Shown: in pieces, positions 39,104-48,779 of the stretch
Numbering within the stretch: the first letter of the stretch is position 1
Layout of the letters: the number at the start of each line of letters is the position of its first letter
Source of the DNA: an uncultured Verrucomicrobiales bacterium
GTDB taxonomy: Bacteria; Verrucomicrobiota; Verrucomicrobiia; Verrucomicrobiales; DEV007
Assembly: GCA_943789025.1 (NCBI GenBank)
Contig: CALSSN010000018.1
Coordinates: forward strand, 25,997 to 89,996
Reading direction: 5' to 3'
Length of the DNA: 64,000 nt
Position numbers and translations under genes: made by a program
The notes under the pieces: model-generated
What the model was told of the DNA's origin: nothing
What the model saw: only the letters and a program-made list of their open reading frames with translations
The model's database searches: none

Positions 39104-40015
39104 TCAGTCATTGTTCCTGAAATCGCGTTTATCGAGGATTCTGATGCCCCCTTCTTCGTAGGCGACGAGAGAGTCGGGGGGAATGGAGCTGAGGATGAAT
39201 GCGTTTCCGCCGATGGTGCTGCGGGCTCCGATTACCGTACCCCCGCCGAGAACAGTGGCGTTCGGGTAGATGGTGACGTCATCTTCGACGTCAGGATGGC
39301 GCTTGATTCCTTTGACAATGTTACCTTCTTCATCTTTTTCGAAACTGCGGGCCCCGAGGGTCACGCCATGGTAGAGCTTGACGCGATCACCGATGATGCA
39401 CGTCTCGCCGATCACCACACCGGTGCCGTGGTCGATAAAGAAATGTTCGCCGATGGTGGCACCGGGGTGGATGTCGATTCCGGTCTGGCTGTGAGCCCAT
39501 TCGGTCATGATCCTTGGGATCAGGGGCAGGTCGGCTCGGTAGAGGAGGTTGGCGGCACGGAAAATGGCTATCGCTTCAATGGCAGGGTAGCTGAGAATAA
39601 TTTCCTCGTTACTGCGAGCCGCAGGGTCACCCTCATAGGCGGCGCACACGTCGGTGGCGAGAATGCGTCGAATTTCAGGGAGCTTACCGAGAAAGGCGCA
39701 ACAGAGGTCCGTGACGTCCTCGCGTGAGGCCTCGGATCCTCCGCCTCGGAACCGTAGGCTGCGGGTCACCTCGGTGGCGAGGCGAGCCTCGATAGAGACG
39801 ACGTGATTCCGCGTCAAAGTTGCGAGCTCATTTCTCGCAATGGCTTCCTCGTCGAGAAAGCCAGGGAAGAGGAGCCGCAGGAGGTCCGCGCAGAGACCAC
39901 CAATTTTGGCCTTAGACGGGAGGTTGCTGCAGTCGACCCGGTTGATGCCCCCTACATCGCTGTACGAGGTAAGCAGCTTTTCGGTGATTTCGTCGTGGCG
40001 GCAATCATTCATCAA
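39104..40015 (-). CDS. cysE: Serine O-acetyltransferase (EpsC type)
   Basis: Transfers acetyl from acetyl-CoA to L-serine, the first step of cysteine synthesis. The protein is 303 residues. An alpha-helical N-terminal half (about 1-170) is followed by a left-handed beta-helix made of hexapeptide repeats: HPGATIGEHFFIDHGTGVVI, GETCIIGDRVKLYHGVTLGA, NATVLGGGTVIGARSTIGGN. The catalytic His-Asp pair lies in FIDHGTG and in HPDVEDDVTI-type turns. The long N-terminus fits the EpsC subgroup of SATs found in many non-enteric bacteria. It is separated by a 144-base divergent region from the Tat oxidoreductase gene. Confidence 0.93.
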   Translation of the reverse strand: MMNDCRHDEITEKLLTSYSDVGGINRVDCSNLPSKAKIGGLCADLLRLLFPGFLDEEAIARNELATLTRNHVVSIEARLATEVTRSLRFRGGGSEASREDVTDLCCAFLGKLPEIRRILATDVCAAYEGDPAARSNEEIILSYPAIEAIAIFRAANLLYRADLPLIPRIMTEWAHSQTGIDIHPGATIGEHFFIDHGTGVVIGETCIIGDRVKLYHGVTLGARSFEKDEEGNIVKGIKRHPDVEDDVTIYPNATVLGGGTVIGARSTIGGNAFILSSIPPDSLVAYEEGGIRILDKRDFRNND

Positions 40016-40159
40016 ATCAGATCGTTACTATGCTGGGGAGCGTGGGGGGCGGACGGCCGGCTGTCAAGAGGCGAGGGCTTGAAGAAGGCGTCAGACGGCG
40101 GCGGTGGAAGACAGGGAACAGTACTTGCCCTCGGCTATCTGGCATTTTAACATCAACGC

Positions 40160-41509
40160 ATGAGTCTTTTACCCGAGAAGAGTCCTGAAAGAGATCAACG
40201 AAGTGGATCCAAGAGATTGAAACTGGGGAGACGCAGATTTCTTTCCACGGCAGGGCGTTTGACACTCGGCCTTGGGGTTGCTCCGATGGTTGTGCCCTCG
40301 TCCGTGCTCGGACTCGGTGGCGCGACGGCCCCGAGCGACCGGATCACAGTCGGGTTGATAGGAAACGGGCAGATGATGCGCGGGCACCGAGCCTCCATGC
40401 TCGGTCGGGGCAATGTGCAGGTCCTGGCGGTCTGTGATGTAAAAGCATGGCTTCGGGATGCGGCGAAGGCCCACGTAGAGAAAGCCTATGCAGCGGAGGC
40501 TGCCAGTGGCACTTACCACGGGTGTGACGCATACAACGAATACGAGCGGGTGCTCGAGCGTCCAGATATCGATGCCGTTCTCGTGGCGACACCCGATCAT
40601 TGGCATGCCGCGATCTCGATTGCCGCCATGCGCTCGGGGAAAGACGTCTACTGTGAGAAACCCATGACTTGGACGATCTCCGAGGGTCGGGTGGTAGCCG
40701 ACACGGCGGAACGCTTCGGCAGGGTATTTCAAGTTGGATCGCAGCAACGTTCGAACGCAGCCTTCCGGCGTGCCGCAGAAATTGTGCGCAATGGACGGAT
40801 CGGAAAAGTGAAGACAGTCTGGGCGCGACTGGGAACCTTTCCAGAGGGCGGAAACCCTCCGGAGGAACCGATTCCTGTCGGGTTCGATTACGAACGCTGG
40901 CTCGGGCCGGCCCCGTATGAGCCCTACAGTGAAGAGAGGACCAAGGGGAAATACACAGGGGGGTGGCGATGCTTCTGGGATTATGGCGCGAAGAAAAACG
41001 GAGACTGGGGAGCCCACCACTTCGACATCATCCAGTGGGCTCTTGGCATGGACCACAGTGGGCCGGTGGAATTCTTTCCAGGTGGACAGAATGGGATTGA
41101 TGAGATGCATTACCGGTATGCGGATGGGACAACCGTGATTAAGAACAAGCCTGGGGCCAAACAAATGATCCAGTTCTTCGGTGAGAACGGAACGGTGGCC
41201 ACCGGGCGCGGCAACGTTCTGGTGACCGAACCGGAGGAAATCAGCAGGACCCCTCTCGCAATCGATGAGGTCGGGCTCATCGAGTCGCAGGATCACCATG
41301 GCAACTGGCTGGACGCGGTGCGGACGCGCGGTACAACAATCTGCGACGCCGAAGTCGGTCATCGCACGGCAACAATCTGCCACCTCATGGGGATCGTCGA
41401 ACGTATCGGCCGTCCTGTGCGATGGGACCCGGAGCGAGAAGAAATTGTCGACGATGTCTACGCCGCCCGTTGGGTGGACCGCGAGCGGAGAAGCCCATGG
41501 TTTCTTTAG
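40160..41509 (+). CDS. Tat-exported Gfo/Idh/MocA oxidoreductase
   Basis: Periplasmic sugar oxidoreductase of 449 residues. A twin-arginine signal is visible (KLGRRRFLSTAGRLTLGLGV, about residues 22-41). The Rossmann motif TVGLIGNGQMMRGH follows near residue 63, then ATPDHWHAAISIAAMRSGKDVYCEKP with the family EKP motif and QVGSQQRSNAAFRRA. DWGAHHFDIIQWALG holds the catalytic His. This Tat-dependent subfamily is greatly expanded in Planctomycetes and Verrucomicrobia and often found with sulfatases and haem proteins, as here. It begins the polysaccharide-related plus-strand region; the next gene starts 113 bases later. Substrate unknown. Confidence 0.92.
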   Translation: MSLLPEKSPERDQRSGSKRLKLGRRRFLSTAGRLTLGLGVAPMVVPSSVLGLGGATAPSDRITVGLIGNGQMMRGHRASMLGRGNVQVLAVCDVKAWLRDAAKAHVEKAYAAEAASGTYHGCDAYNEYERVLERPDIDAVLVATPDHWHAAISIAAMRSGKDVYCEKPMTWTISEGRVVADTAERFGRVFQVGSQQRSNAAFRRAAEIVRNGRIGKVKTVWARLGTFPEGGNPPEEPIPVGFDYERWLGPAPYEPYSEERTKGKYTGGWRCFWDYGAKKNGDWGAHHFDIIQWALGMDHSGPVEFFPGGQNGIDEMHYRYADGTTVIKNKPGAKQMIQFFGENGTVATGRGNVLVTEPEEISRTPLAIDEVGLIESQDHHGNWLDAVRTRGTTICDAEVGHRTATICHLMGIVERIGRPVRWDPEREEIVDDVYAARWVDRERRSPWFL

Positions 41510-41622
41510 GTGTTGAAAGCTGGCAGGGCTAAGCCGTCACTTTGAAGACAGTCTCAAGGGAGCATTCTCAGGCTCTGATCATGCGGCCTGGCAAACCACA
41601 GTGTAAGAGTTTTCTGACAACC

Positions 41623-44600
41623 ATGACTAAACGACCCCTAGCTACGGTCCTCGCGATCGCTTTTCTCGGCATGCAAGTGGTAACCGGTGCGGAGGAGAAT
41701 CATTCCCTTCCACACATTCCCGCAGCTTCTTTTGTCGTGCCTGAAGGCTTTGAAGCCACGCTCTGGGCAGCCTCGCCGCTGCTCTACAACCCCACCAACA
41801 TGGACATCGATCATCTCGGTCGCGTCTGGGTGGCGGAGGGCAGAAACTATCGCCTGTTCAGGAACAAGGACACCTACTCGGGAGACCCCAAAGGGGATCG
41901 CATCATGGTTTTGTCTGATAAGGACGGGGATGGCAAGGCAGACGAGAGCCATGTTTTTGTCCAGGAGCCGGAATTGATTGCTCCCCTTGGAGTGGCAGTC
42001 ATCGACAATAAAGTGGTCGTCTCCCAGCCGCCCGACCTCATCGTCTACACAGATGTGAACCGTGACGCTGTTTTTGACCCGGAGGTCGATGAGCGGGAGA
42101 TTTTATTGACCGGATTTGGCGGACAGAATCATGACCACAGCCTGCACGCCGTGACCACTGGCCCGAGCGGCCAATGGTATTTTAACACTGGGAATGCCGG
42201 CAGCCACATTGTCACCGACAAGGACGGCTGGTCGCTGCGCGTCGGCAGTGTTTATAAGGGCGGAGCTCCTTCGGTGACCGATGATGGCCCAAACCAGGGG
42301 GGGAAAGCAGGCCTGAAAAGTGATGATGGCCACATCTACGTGGGTGCTGTCGCTCTGCGTATGAATCCGGACGGCTCGGGCCTGCGCCCGATAGGCCATA
42401 ACATGCGTAACAGCTACGAGGAAACGGTGAACTCTTTCGGAGATGTTTACCAGAATGACAATGACGACCCTCCCGCCTGCCGCACGACCTGGCTGATGGA
42501 ATACGGGAATCTTGGCTTTGCCTCGGATGATGGAGCGCGCAAGTGGCAGAGCGAACGCCGCCCCGGACAGGCCGCTCCGATCGCCGAGTGGCGCCAGGAA
42601 GACCCGGGAACAATCCCCGCAGGCGACGTCTACGGCAATGGCTCGCCCACCGGGATTTGTTTTTATGAAAACGGCAGTCTCGGCGACGACTACCAAGGGT
42701 TACTGCTCTCAGGAGAAGCTGCTCGCAATGTGGTCTTCGGGTATTTTCCCCAGCCCGAGGGTGCGGGATTCAAGTTAGAGCGCTTTGATTTTTTCCGCTC
42801 CAAACGAGCCAATGAATTCCCTGCAGGAGATGGCGAGAAGGCAAATCTGGCGACCCAGTTCCGCCCGTCGGATGTCGCTGTCGGGCCGGATGGAGCCATC
42901 TATGTTGCCGACTGGTTTGACCCGGGTGTCGGTGGTCACGCGATGCGAGATAAAGACCTCGCTGCCGCCATTTATCGGATCACCCGCAAGGGAGAAAACC
43001 CGCGCCCGCCGAAGATTGATATCAACACCGAAGAGGGGCAAATCGCAGCGCTGAAGAGCCCAGCAAACAATGTTCGAGACATCGGCTTTACCCGGCTCAA
43101 AGCGGCCGGAGAGGCATCGCTTCCTGCCGTCAAGGCGCTGCTTGCCGATTCTGACAGCTACCTGCAGGCACGCGCCATCTGGCTGCTCGCCCAGCTCGGC
43201 GACAAGGGCATCACGGAAGTCGAAGCCGTGCTCGCATCATCGAAGGACCCGCAGATCCGTATCGCCTGTTTTCGCGCCCTGCGTTTTGTCGATCACAAGC
43301 TGCTCGAGCACGCCAAAACCCTCGCCGAGGACCCCTCCATCGCCGTGCGCCGTGAGGTGGCACTCGCCCTGCGTAATCTCTCAGTGGCCGACACCAAGGA
43401 CATCATCCTCACCTTGGCCAAACAGTATCAGGGAGAGGATCGCTGGTATCTCGAAGCGATCGGCACGGCCTGTACCAACAAGGAGGCAGATCTCTTTCCG
43501 ATCTTGCACAAGGAGCTCGGAGATGAGGATCCTCTCGCGTGGAGTAAGGCTTTTGCCAAACTCGCCTGGCGTCTGCACCCCGCTGCCAGCGTAGATGGCT
43601 TCAAAGCCCGTGCTCTCTCGGTGGAGGTTCCGCTTTCCGACCGCAAGGATGCGCTGACAGCTCTCGGCTTTATTCCGGACGAAGCTGCCGCTATGGCGAT
43701 GGTTGCGGTGGCTGAATCCGGTCCGGATGACAACAAGCCACTCGCGAAGTGGTGGCTCCAGAACCGCAGTCAGCACGTCTGGAAAAGCTTCGCCAGTCAG
43801 ATGAATGGGCTGCACGTAAAGCCCAACGCACTGAAGCCGGACCAGGACTACAAGGTGCCGGTAGATGGCCCGGTGGCCAGCAAGCTTGATGTCAAGGAGG
43901 TCATCGCCCTCAAGGGTGATCTGAAACGCGGACAGGTGGCCATCGCCCGCTGTTACATGTGCCACCAGGTCAACGGCACCGGCATCGACTTTGGTCCTGC
44001 TCTCGACCAGTGGGGACTGGGGCGCTCACCGGAGGCCATCGCGACCGCCATCATCGATCCCAATGCCGGTATTGCGCACGGCTATGAAGGCACGGAAATC
44101 ATCACCAAAGAGGGTCACACCATTCAAGGGTTCTCCCTCTTTGCGGGCGGCTCATCGATTCTCAAGGTTATGGGAGGAGGCGAAGTTTCCATCAGTCGGA
44201 AGAATATTGAAAGCAGCAAGCAGTTGGATAAGTCGCTGATGATGTCAGCCGGTCAGCTTGGCCTTACCGCCCAGGATGTGGCGGATATTATCGCCTACTT
44301 GAAAGCTGGAGCACCAGTAGAGCCAAAAGCCCTTGCAGTTAGTGCACCGGCCCGAGCTGCCGCTGAGGAGAAAAAACCAAAACCAAAATTAAAGCCAGAG
44401 TCAAAGCCCGAGCCGCAGCAACAAAACAAGCAGGCGAAGAAGCAAACAGGGCGCGCCAACAGCACGGATCCTTTGATCAACCCCTTTGCCAACCCGAAGG
44501 ACGATCCGGGCCTGCCGCGCGTCCTCATCCTCGGCGACTCGATCTCCATCGGCTACACCCCCGGGGTGCGTAAGCGTCTTGATGGCAGGGCCAACGTCCA

Positions 44601-46140
44601 CCGTGCCCCGTTGAACTGCCGCTGGTCGGCCAATGGCGATGCCTATGTCGAGGGCTGGGTCGGTCACGCGAAGTGGGACGTCATCCACTTCAACTTCGGC
44701 CTCTGGGACTGGTATGGCTGGGGGCAGGAGACGAAAGTCACCCCTGAATCCTACGCTGCCAGTCTGGAGAGCATCGTCACCAAGCTCAAGAAGACGGGCG
44801 CCAAACTGGTCTTCGCCACCACCACTCCGCCGTGCATCGGCCCGGAGCGGAAGGTCAAGATTATCATCACCGAGGACCGCGCCAGGGAGTTCAATGATGC
44901 CGCCGTGGCCGTCATGCGCAAACACGGGGTCACCATCAACGACCTCTACGCCGCCATCGGCGACCAGCGGCAAAAATACCAACGCGGCGAAAACGACGTC
45001 CACTACACCGAGGAAGGCCGCAAGCTGCTCGCCGGCAAGGTTACCGAGGTGATCTCGTCGACCCTGGCAGCGGCACCCGGTAAACCGACTGCATTGCCGG
45101 TCGCACTGAAACCGGCTGGCGATCCGGCGGCGGCAGCAAGACGGGCCGCGGCGCAGGCGCTCGACCACGTTGGTGCCCGCGACCTCACCAATGCACCGCC
45201 GATCAGCTGGGGGGATGCCAACGGGAAAAAACGGATCCTCTTCCTCGCCGGTGCTACCACCCACCGCCACGGCATTCACGAATACAAGGCCGGCTCGATC
45301 CTGCTGGCCGATGCCCTCAACGCCAGCGGCCTGCCGGTGGTGGCTCGCGTTCACTGGTATGGCTGGCCGGAAGACGAATCGGTCTTCGACGGGGTCGACG
45401 CCTGCATCCTCTACGCCGATGCCGGCGGCGCCTTCGCTGAGGAGCAATACGCTGTTCTCGACAGGCAGGTAAAGGCCGGCATGGCTATCATGTTCCTGCA
45501 CTACGGCGTGCATCCGAGCAAGGAAATCGGCGAGCAATTCTACAAGCCGTGGGTCGGCGGCTACTACGACGACGCCTTCTCAGTCAACCCGAGCTGGATC
45601 GCCGACCTGGCAGCGAAGTCCGGCCACCCGGTGGCCCATGGGCTCGCTGCCCCGATTCGGGTCTACGACGAACTCTACTGGAACTTGAATATCGACCGCG
45701 AGAACCCGGAAGTCTTCGCGCTGGCCACCGCGGTTCCGACCGCGCAGAACATGGTCCGCTACGGCAGCAGCAAGTTCTGGAACCGTCTCGCCGCGGACAA
45801 GCTGGGTACTGCGCAGGAGCTGCTCTGGTGTCGGGACCCTGCCAACGGCGGGCCGCGTGGCGCAGGCTTTGTGGGCGGCCACTACCACTGCAACTGGGCC
45901 ATCGACGACTACCGCAAACTCATTCTCAACACCATCGCCTGGGTGACGCGCGTCGAAGTGCCCGTGGGCGGCGTCCCGTCGCAGCCGCTGACCAAGGCGC
46001 AGCTCAACGAGAACCTGATTCGGCCCGAGTGGCCCGAACAGGTAGAGCTTCCCACACCCGATCTGCTTGAGCAGCCGGGCGGCACGCCGCCGGAGCTGGG
46101 CCCCGACGGACGAGTCCCCCCGAGGCCCCGCAAGCGTTAG
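41623..46140 (+). CDS. Multidomain exported protein: PVC-type dehydrogenase/haem protein fused to SGNH hydrolase and ThuA domains
   Basis: About 1,505 residues. I chose ATG 41623 because it opens a signal peptide (MTKRPLATVLAIAFLGMQVV); an open TTG start lies 27 codons upstream. Residues about 30-470 form the PVC membrane-bound-dehydrogenase beta-propeller (FVVPEGFEATLWAASPLLYN, VADWFDPGVGGH). Helical HEAT-like repeats fill about 480-700. A c-type cytochrome segment has CYMCH at 777-781 with the family GTGIDFGPALDQWG. A low-complexity Lys/Pro/Gln linker near 930-950 leads to an SGNH esterase (about 965-1155; VLILGDSISIGY, ENDVHYTEEG). A ThuA/glutamine-amidotransferase-like domain (about 1204-1450; ILFLAGATTHRHG, DACILYADAGG) ends it. 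Components are common separately in PVC bacteria; joining all of them is unusual. Confidence 0.9.
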   Translation: MTKRPLATVLAIAFLGMQVVTGAEENHSLPHIPAASFVVPEGFEATLWAASPLLYNPTNMDIDHLGRVWVAEGRNYRLFRNKDTYSGDPKGDRIMVLSDKDGDGKADESHVFVQEPELIAPLGVAVIDNKVVVSQPPDLIVYTDVNRDAVFDPEVDEREILLTGFGGQNHDHSLHAVTTGPSGQWYFNTGNAGSHIVTDKDGWSLRVGSVYKGGAPSVTDDGPNQGGKAGLKSDDGHIYVGAVALRMNPDGSGLRPIGHNMRNSYEETVNSFGDVYQNDNDDPPACRTTWLMEYGNLGFASDDGARKWQSERRPGQAAPIAEWRQEDPGTIPAGDVYGNGSPTGICFYENGSLGDDYQGLLLSGEAARNVVFGYFPQPEGAGFKLERFDFFRSKRANEFPAGDGEKANLATQFRPSDVAVGPDGAIYVADWFDPGVGGHAMRDKDLAAAIYRITRKGENPRPPKIDINTEEGQIAALKSPANNVRDIGFTRLKAAGEASLPAVKALLADSDSYLQARAIWLLAQLGDKGITEVEAVLASSKDPQIRIACFRALRFVDHKLLEHAKTLAEDPSIAVRREVALALRNLSVADTKDIILTLAKQYQGEDRWYLEAIGTACTNKEADLFPILHKELGDEDPLAWSKAFAKLAWRLHPAASVDGFKARALSVEVPLSDRKDALTALGFIPDEAAAMAMVAVAESGPDDNKPLAKWWLQNRSQHVWKSFASQMNGLHVKPNALKPDQDYKVPVDGPVASKLDVKEVIALKGDLKRGQVAIARCYMCHQVNGTGIDFGPALDQWGLGRSPEAIATAIIDPNAGIAHGYEGTEIITKEGHTIQGFSLFAGGSSILKVMGGGEVSISRKNIESSKQLDKSLMMSAGQLGLTAQDVADIIAYLKAGAPVEPKALAVSAPARAAAEEKKPKPKLKPESKPEPQQQNKQAKKQTGRANSTDPLINPFANPKDDPGLPRVLILGDSISIGYTPGVRKRLDGRANVHRAPLNCRWSANGDAYVEGWVGHAKWDVIHFNFGLWDWYGWGQETKVTPESYAASLESIVTKLKKTGAKLVFATTTPPCIGPERKVKIIITEDRAREFNDAAVAVMRKHGVTINDLYAAIGDQRQKYQRGENDVHYTEEGRKLLAGKVTEVISSTLAAAPGKPTALPVALKPAGDPAAAARRAAAQALDHVGARDLTNAPPISWGDANGKKRILFLAGATTHRHGIHEYKAGSILLADALNASGLPVVARVHWYGWPEDESVFDGVDACILYADAGGAFAEEQYAVLDRQVKAGMAIMFLHYGVHPSKEIGEQFYKPWVGGYYDDAFSVNPSWIADLAAKSGHPVAHGLAAPIRVYDELYWNLNIDRENPEVFALATAVPTAQNMVRYGSSKFWNRLAADKLGTAQELLWCRDPANGGPRGAGFVGGHYHCNWAIDDYRKLILNTIAWVTRVEVPVGGVPSQPLTKAQLNENLIRPEWPEQVELPTPDLLEQPGGTPPELGPDGRVPPRPRKR

Positions 46141-46218
46141 GGAAGGTCGGGCACCGCCATTAATCAGACCCTCCTTAGAGCCAGCCAGAGTATCTTCACC
46201 AAGACCGCGTCGCACCCC

Positions 46219-48427
46219 ATGCAAACAAAACAACAGAGCTGCCGCTGCGCGGTGACTATTCTCCTGGCGTTGGTGCTTGCTGCGGCACTCCATGCCGCTC
46301 CGCGACCCAACATCGTCCATATCATGGTCGATGACCTCGGCTGGCAGGATATTGCCAGCCACAGGATCGACGGCAAGCCGGTCTATGAGACCCCGCAGCT
46401 CGATCGGCTGACCCGCGAGGGGCGCCGCTTCACTCAGGCCTACTCGCCGGCGCCGACCTGCGCCCCGTCCCGGGTGGCCTTCCTGCGCGGACAGCAACCC
46501 GGTGCACACCGGGGTCTATCACGTGCAGGGCGGTCGCCTGCCGCGCCCCTGGCGCGACGACACCTCGCACATCCCGCCTTACTATCCCTACGGTCTTCCT
46601 GACTCGGAGCCGACCATTGCTGACGTTCTCGGCGAGGCAGGCTACATGACCGGCCACGTCGGCAAGTGGCATGCGGGCGGCAAGCACGCCGGTTACCCCT
46701 TTCCCCTCGACCAGGGCTTCGCTTTCGGGTTCACCGAAAAAGACGGCCGCCACAAATACTACAACGACTCGGATCTGTGGGATCCCGAGGATCGACTTCG
46801 GAACAACTTCTTCGGCTCATGGGGTCGAATGAAGCCTGAGCGCCTGTCCGATTTCGCCACCGCAGCCGAAGACGATCCCTACCAGACCGATGCCGACGGC
46901 CGCCCTTTCGACAAGCCACACGACCTCGCCCTGGGCTTCATCCGCAAGCACAGCGACAAGCCGTTTTTCCTCAATTACTGCCCCTACTACGTTCACACTC
47001 CGATCCAGACGCGCGACCGGGTACGCTTCGAAAAATACCTCGCCAAGATGGGCTACGATTTCCCTGCTGATCCCGCTCCGCTGGACAGTGGAAAACCCGG
47101 GCACAGCAATCCCTACTACGCCAGTATGGTCGACACCGTCGACTGGATGATCGGCCAGGTGATCGCCTGTCTGGAGGAGACTGACGATCCGCGCAATCCG
47201 GGTCACAAGCTCATCGACAACACCTACCTCATTGTCGATTCAGACAATGGCGGGGTGCTTCCCTACACCGACAACGCGCCGCTGCGGGGCGGCAAGCAAC
47301 AGAGCTACGAGGGTGGTGTGCGCATTCCTTTCCTGATCCGGGGGCCGGGGATCCCCGCCGGCACGACCTGCCACACGCCGATCTCACTGGTCGACCTGTT
47401 TCCCACTTTCATGGAATTGGCTGGAGCGGAGCCCGACCCGGCGCTGGCCCTGGATGGCTGTAATATCCTCAAGCAGCTGCACGGCGGCGATGCCCCCGCC
47501 AGACTGGCAGACGGCACGGTGCGCGAGGCGATCTTCTGGCACTTTCCCATGGACAGCCACATGTGCGTGGCCATGCGCAAGGGCCCGTGGAAGCTGGTGC
47601 ATAACTTCGGGGTTCGGGGTGGTGGTTCAGGAAAGCCCAACACCGAACTCTTCCGCATCCTTGATGAGTCCGGGGCCCCGGCCGACCTCGGCGAGGAGCA
47701 GGACGTCGGCAGCCAGTATCCCGAAGTCCGCGACGCTCTGGCCGCCGAGATGTTCGCCCGCGTGGAAGATGCCGGAGCCAGAATGCCCTACCGAAACCGC
47801 GAGGGCAAGGGCGCTACCCAGGCCGAGCGCGATGCCATCCCCGCGTTCCTCTCGCTGTCCTCCATAGAAGAACGCGTGATCGCCACCTTTGAGATTGGTG
47901 CAGGCAAATCCGCCATAACCAAGGCAGAGCTCTACTACACTCTGAACCCGAAACCCTTCGACACCACACGTGGCCACCGTGAGGAATGGTTTCCTGCTCC
48001 AGCCACCCTCGGTAACGGCAAGGTGGAAGCCACGATGCCCCCCGGGGCGACTCATGCCGCCTTTGTCATGCGTGACGCCAAGGGCTTCCTGGTCACCTCG
48101 GAGGCGCTACCGAGTTATCAGCGGCAGGACGTCCAGGTCAGCGACAGCGACCTGCTGGCCAATGGTTTCGCCTGGCGTCCGGGTCTGCATGGGCTGGTCA
48201 AGCTCGGCAACAAAGCGCAGGTCTCGGCTAAATCGAAAAATCTCAAAACAGCTGCCCTGGATCAAGCCCTCGCCAGCGTGGCAAGCTTGCTGGCTGAAGA
48301 AAGCACCTCAGCCGATGCGTTTGCTAAAGGCATTCATACCTTGAGGAATGCGATCCGCGGGCTTGAAGGAGTTCCGGAAGCCAAGCATCCCTGCCTGCAC
48401 CGCTTCCCCACCGAGCCGCTTTTTTAA
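46219..48427 (+). pseudogene. Secreted sulfatase (family S1), split by one extra base
   Basis: Signal peptide about residues 1-27 (VTILLALVLAAALHAAP). The metal site HIMVDDLGWQD is near 36, and the modified cysteine is C81 in TCAPSRVAFLRGQQP. Immediately after, the frame is lost. The next frame resumes with VHTGVYHVQGG and continues through HTPIQTRDRV, VDSDNGGVLPYTD and GGVRIPFLIRGPGI to 48427. Reading CC instead of CCC at 46498-46500 restores RGQQPVHTGVYHV and gives 735 residues. The sulfatase domain ends near residue 540; the last 190 residues (ELYYTLNPKPFDTTRGHREEWF) look like a beta-rich accessory domain plus a helical tail. If the break is real, the enzyme is dead. Confidence 0.82.
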
Positions 48428-48676
48428 AAGACCCTGGCACACGACGACCGTGCATCCGACTTCGGTGCAATACAAAATCTCATCGACTCTCAGCCTGAAG
48501 TGTTGAGAATGTTGGCAGATCAAGCCGTGGCCTGGCTCGGCGCCGAGGCGGAAGTGGATGAACATTCACGACCAACGGGCAACAAACCCACACAAAACGA
48601 ACAAGAACCTGATTTCCTTACAAAGCCACTGCTGGGAGGGCGCTTGTTGACCATATTAGAAAAATGGTTACGATAA
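48428..48676 (+). other. Open frame continuing in phase after the sulfatase stop codon, sulfatase-tail-like
   Basis: After the TAA at 48425-48427 the same frame stays open for 82 codons (KTLAHDDRASDFGAIQNL, IDSQPEVLRMLADQAVAWLG) and then stops at 48674-48676. The part QNLIDSQPEVLRMLADQAVAWL resembles the C-terminal end of S1 sulfatases. It has no convincing start. It is either a leftover of another sulfatase gene or a translated extension reached by read-through. The rest of the 319-base gap to the next gene shows nothing else. Confidence 0.45.
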
Positions 48677-48779
48677 ATGGAGATTCGGACGGTAAGAGTA
48701 GGTCTTTTCTGGGGTTCCAGAACCTGAGGTTTCTTGCGCCGATCTGGTGAAGAAAGAGGAACCAATTTTCTGTCGAAAC

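Noticed and set aside
40169..41383. Minus-strand frame of 404 codons opposite the Tat oxidoreductase
   Set aside because: The plus strand has a Tat signal, Rossmann motif and EKP motif; the minus frame has no recognisable domain.
44401..45537. Minus-strand frame of 378 codons inside the five-part fusion gene
   Set aside because: No motif; the opposite strand has complete SGNH and ThuA domains in one frame.
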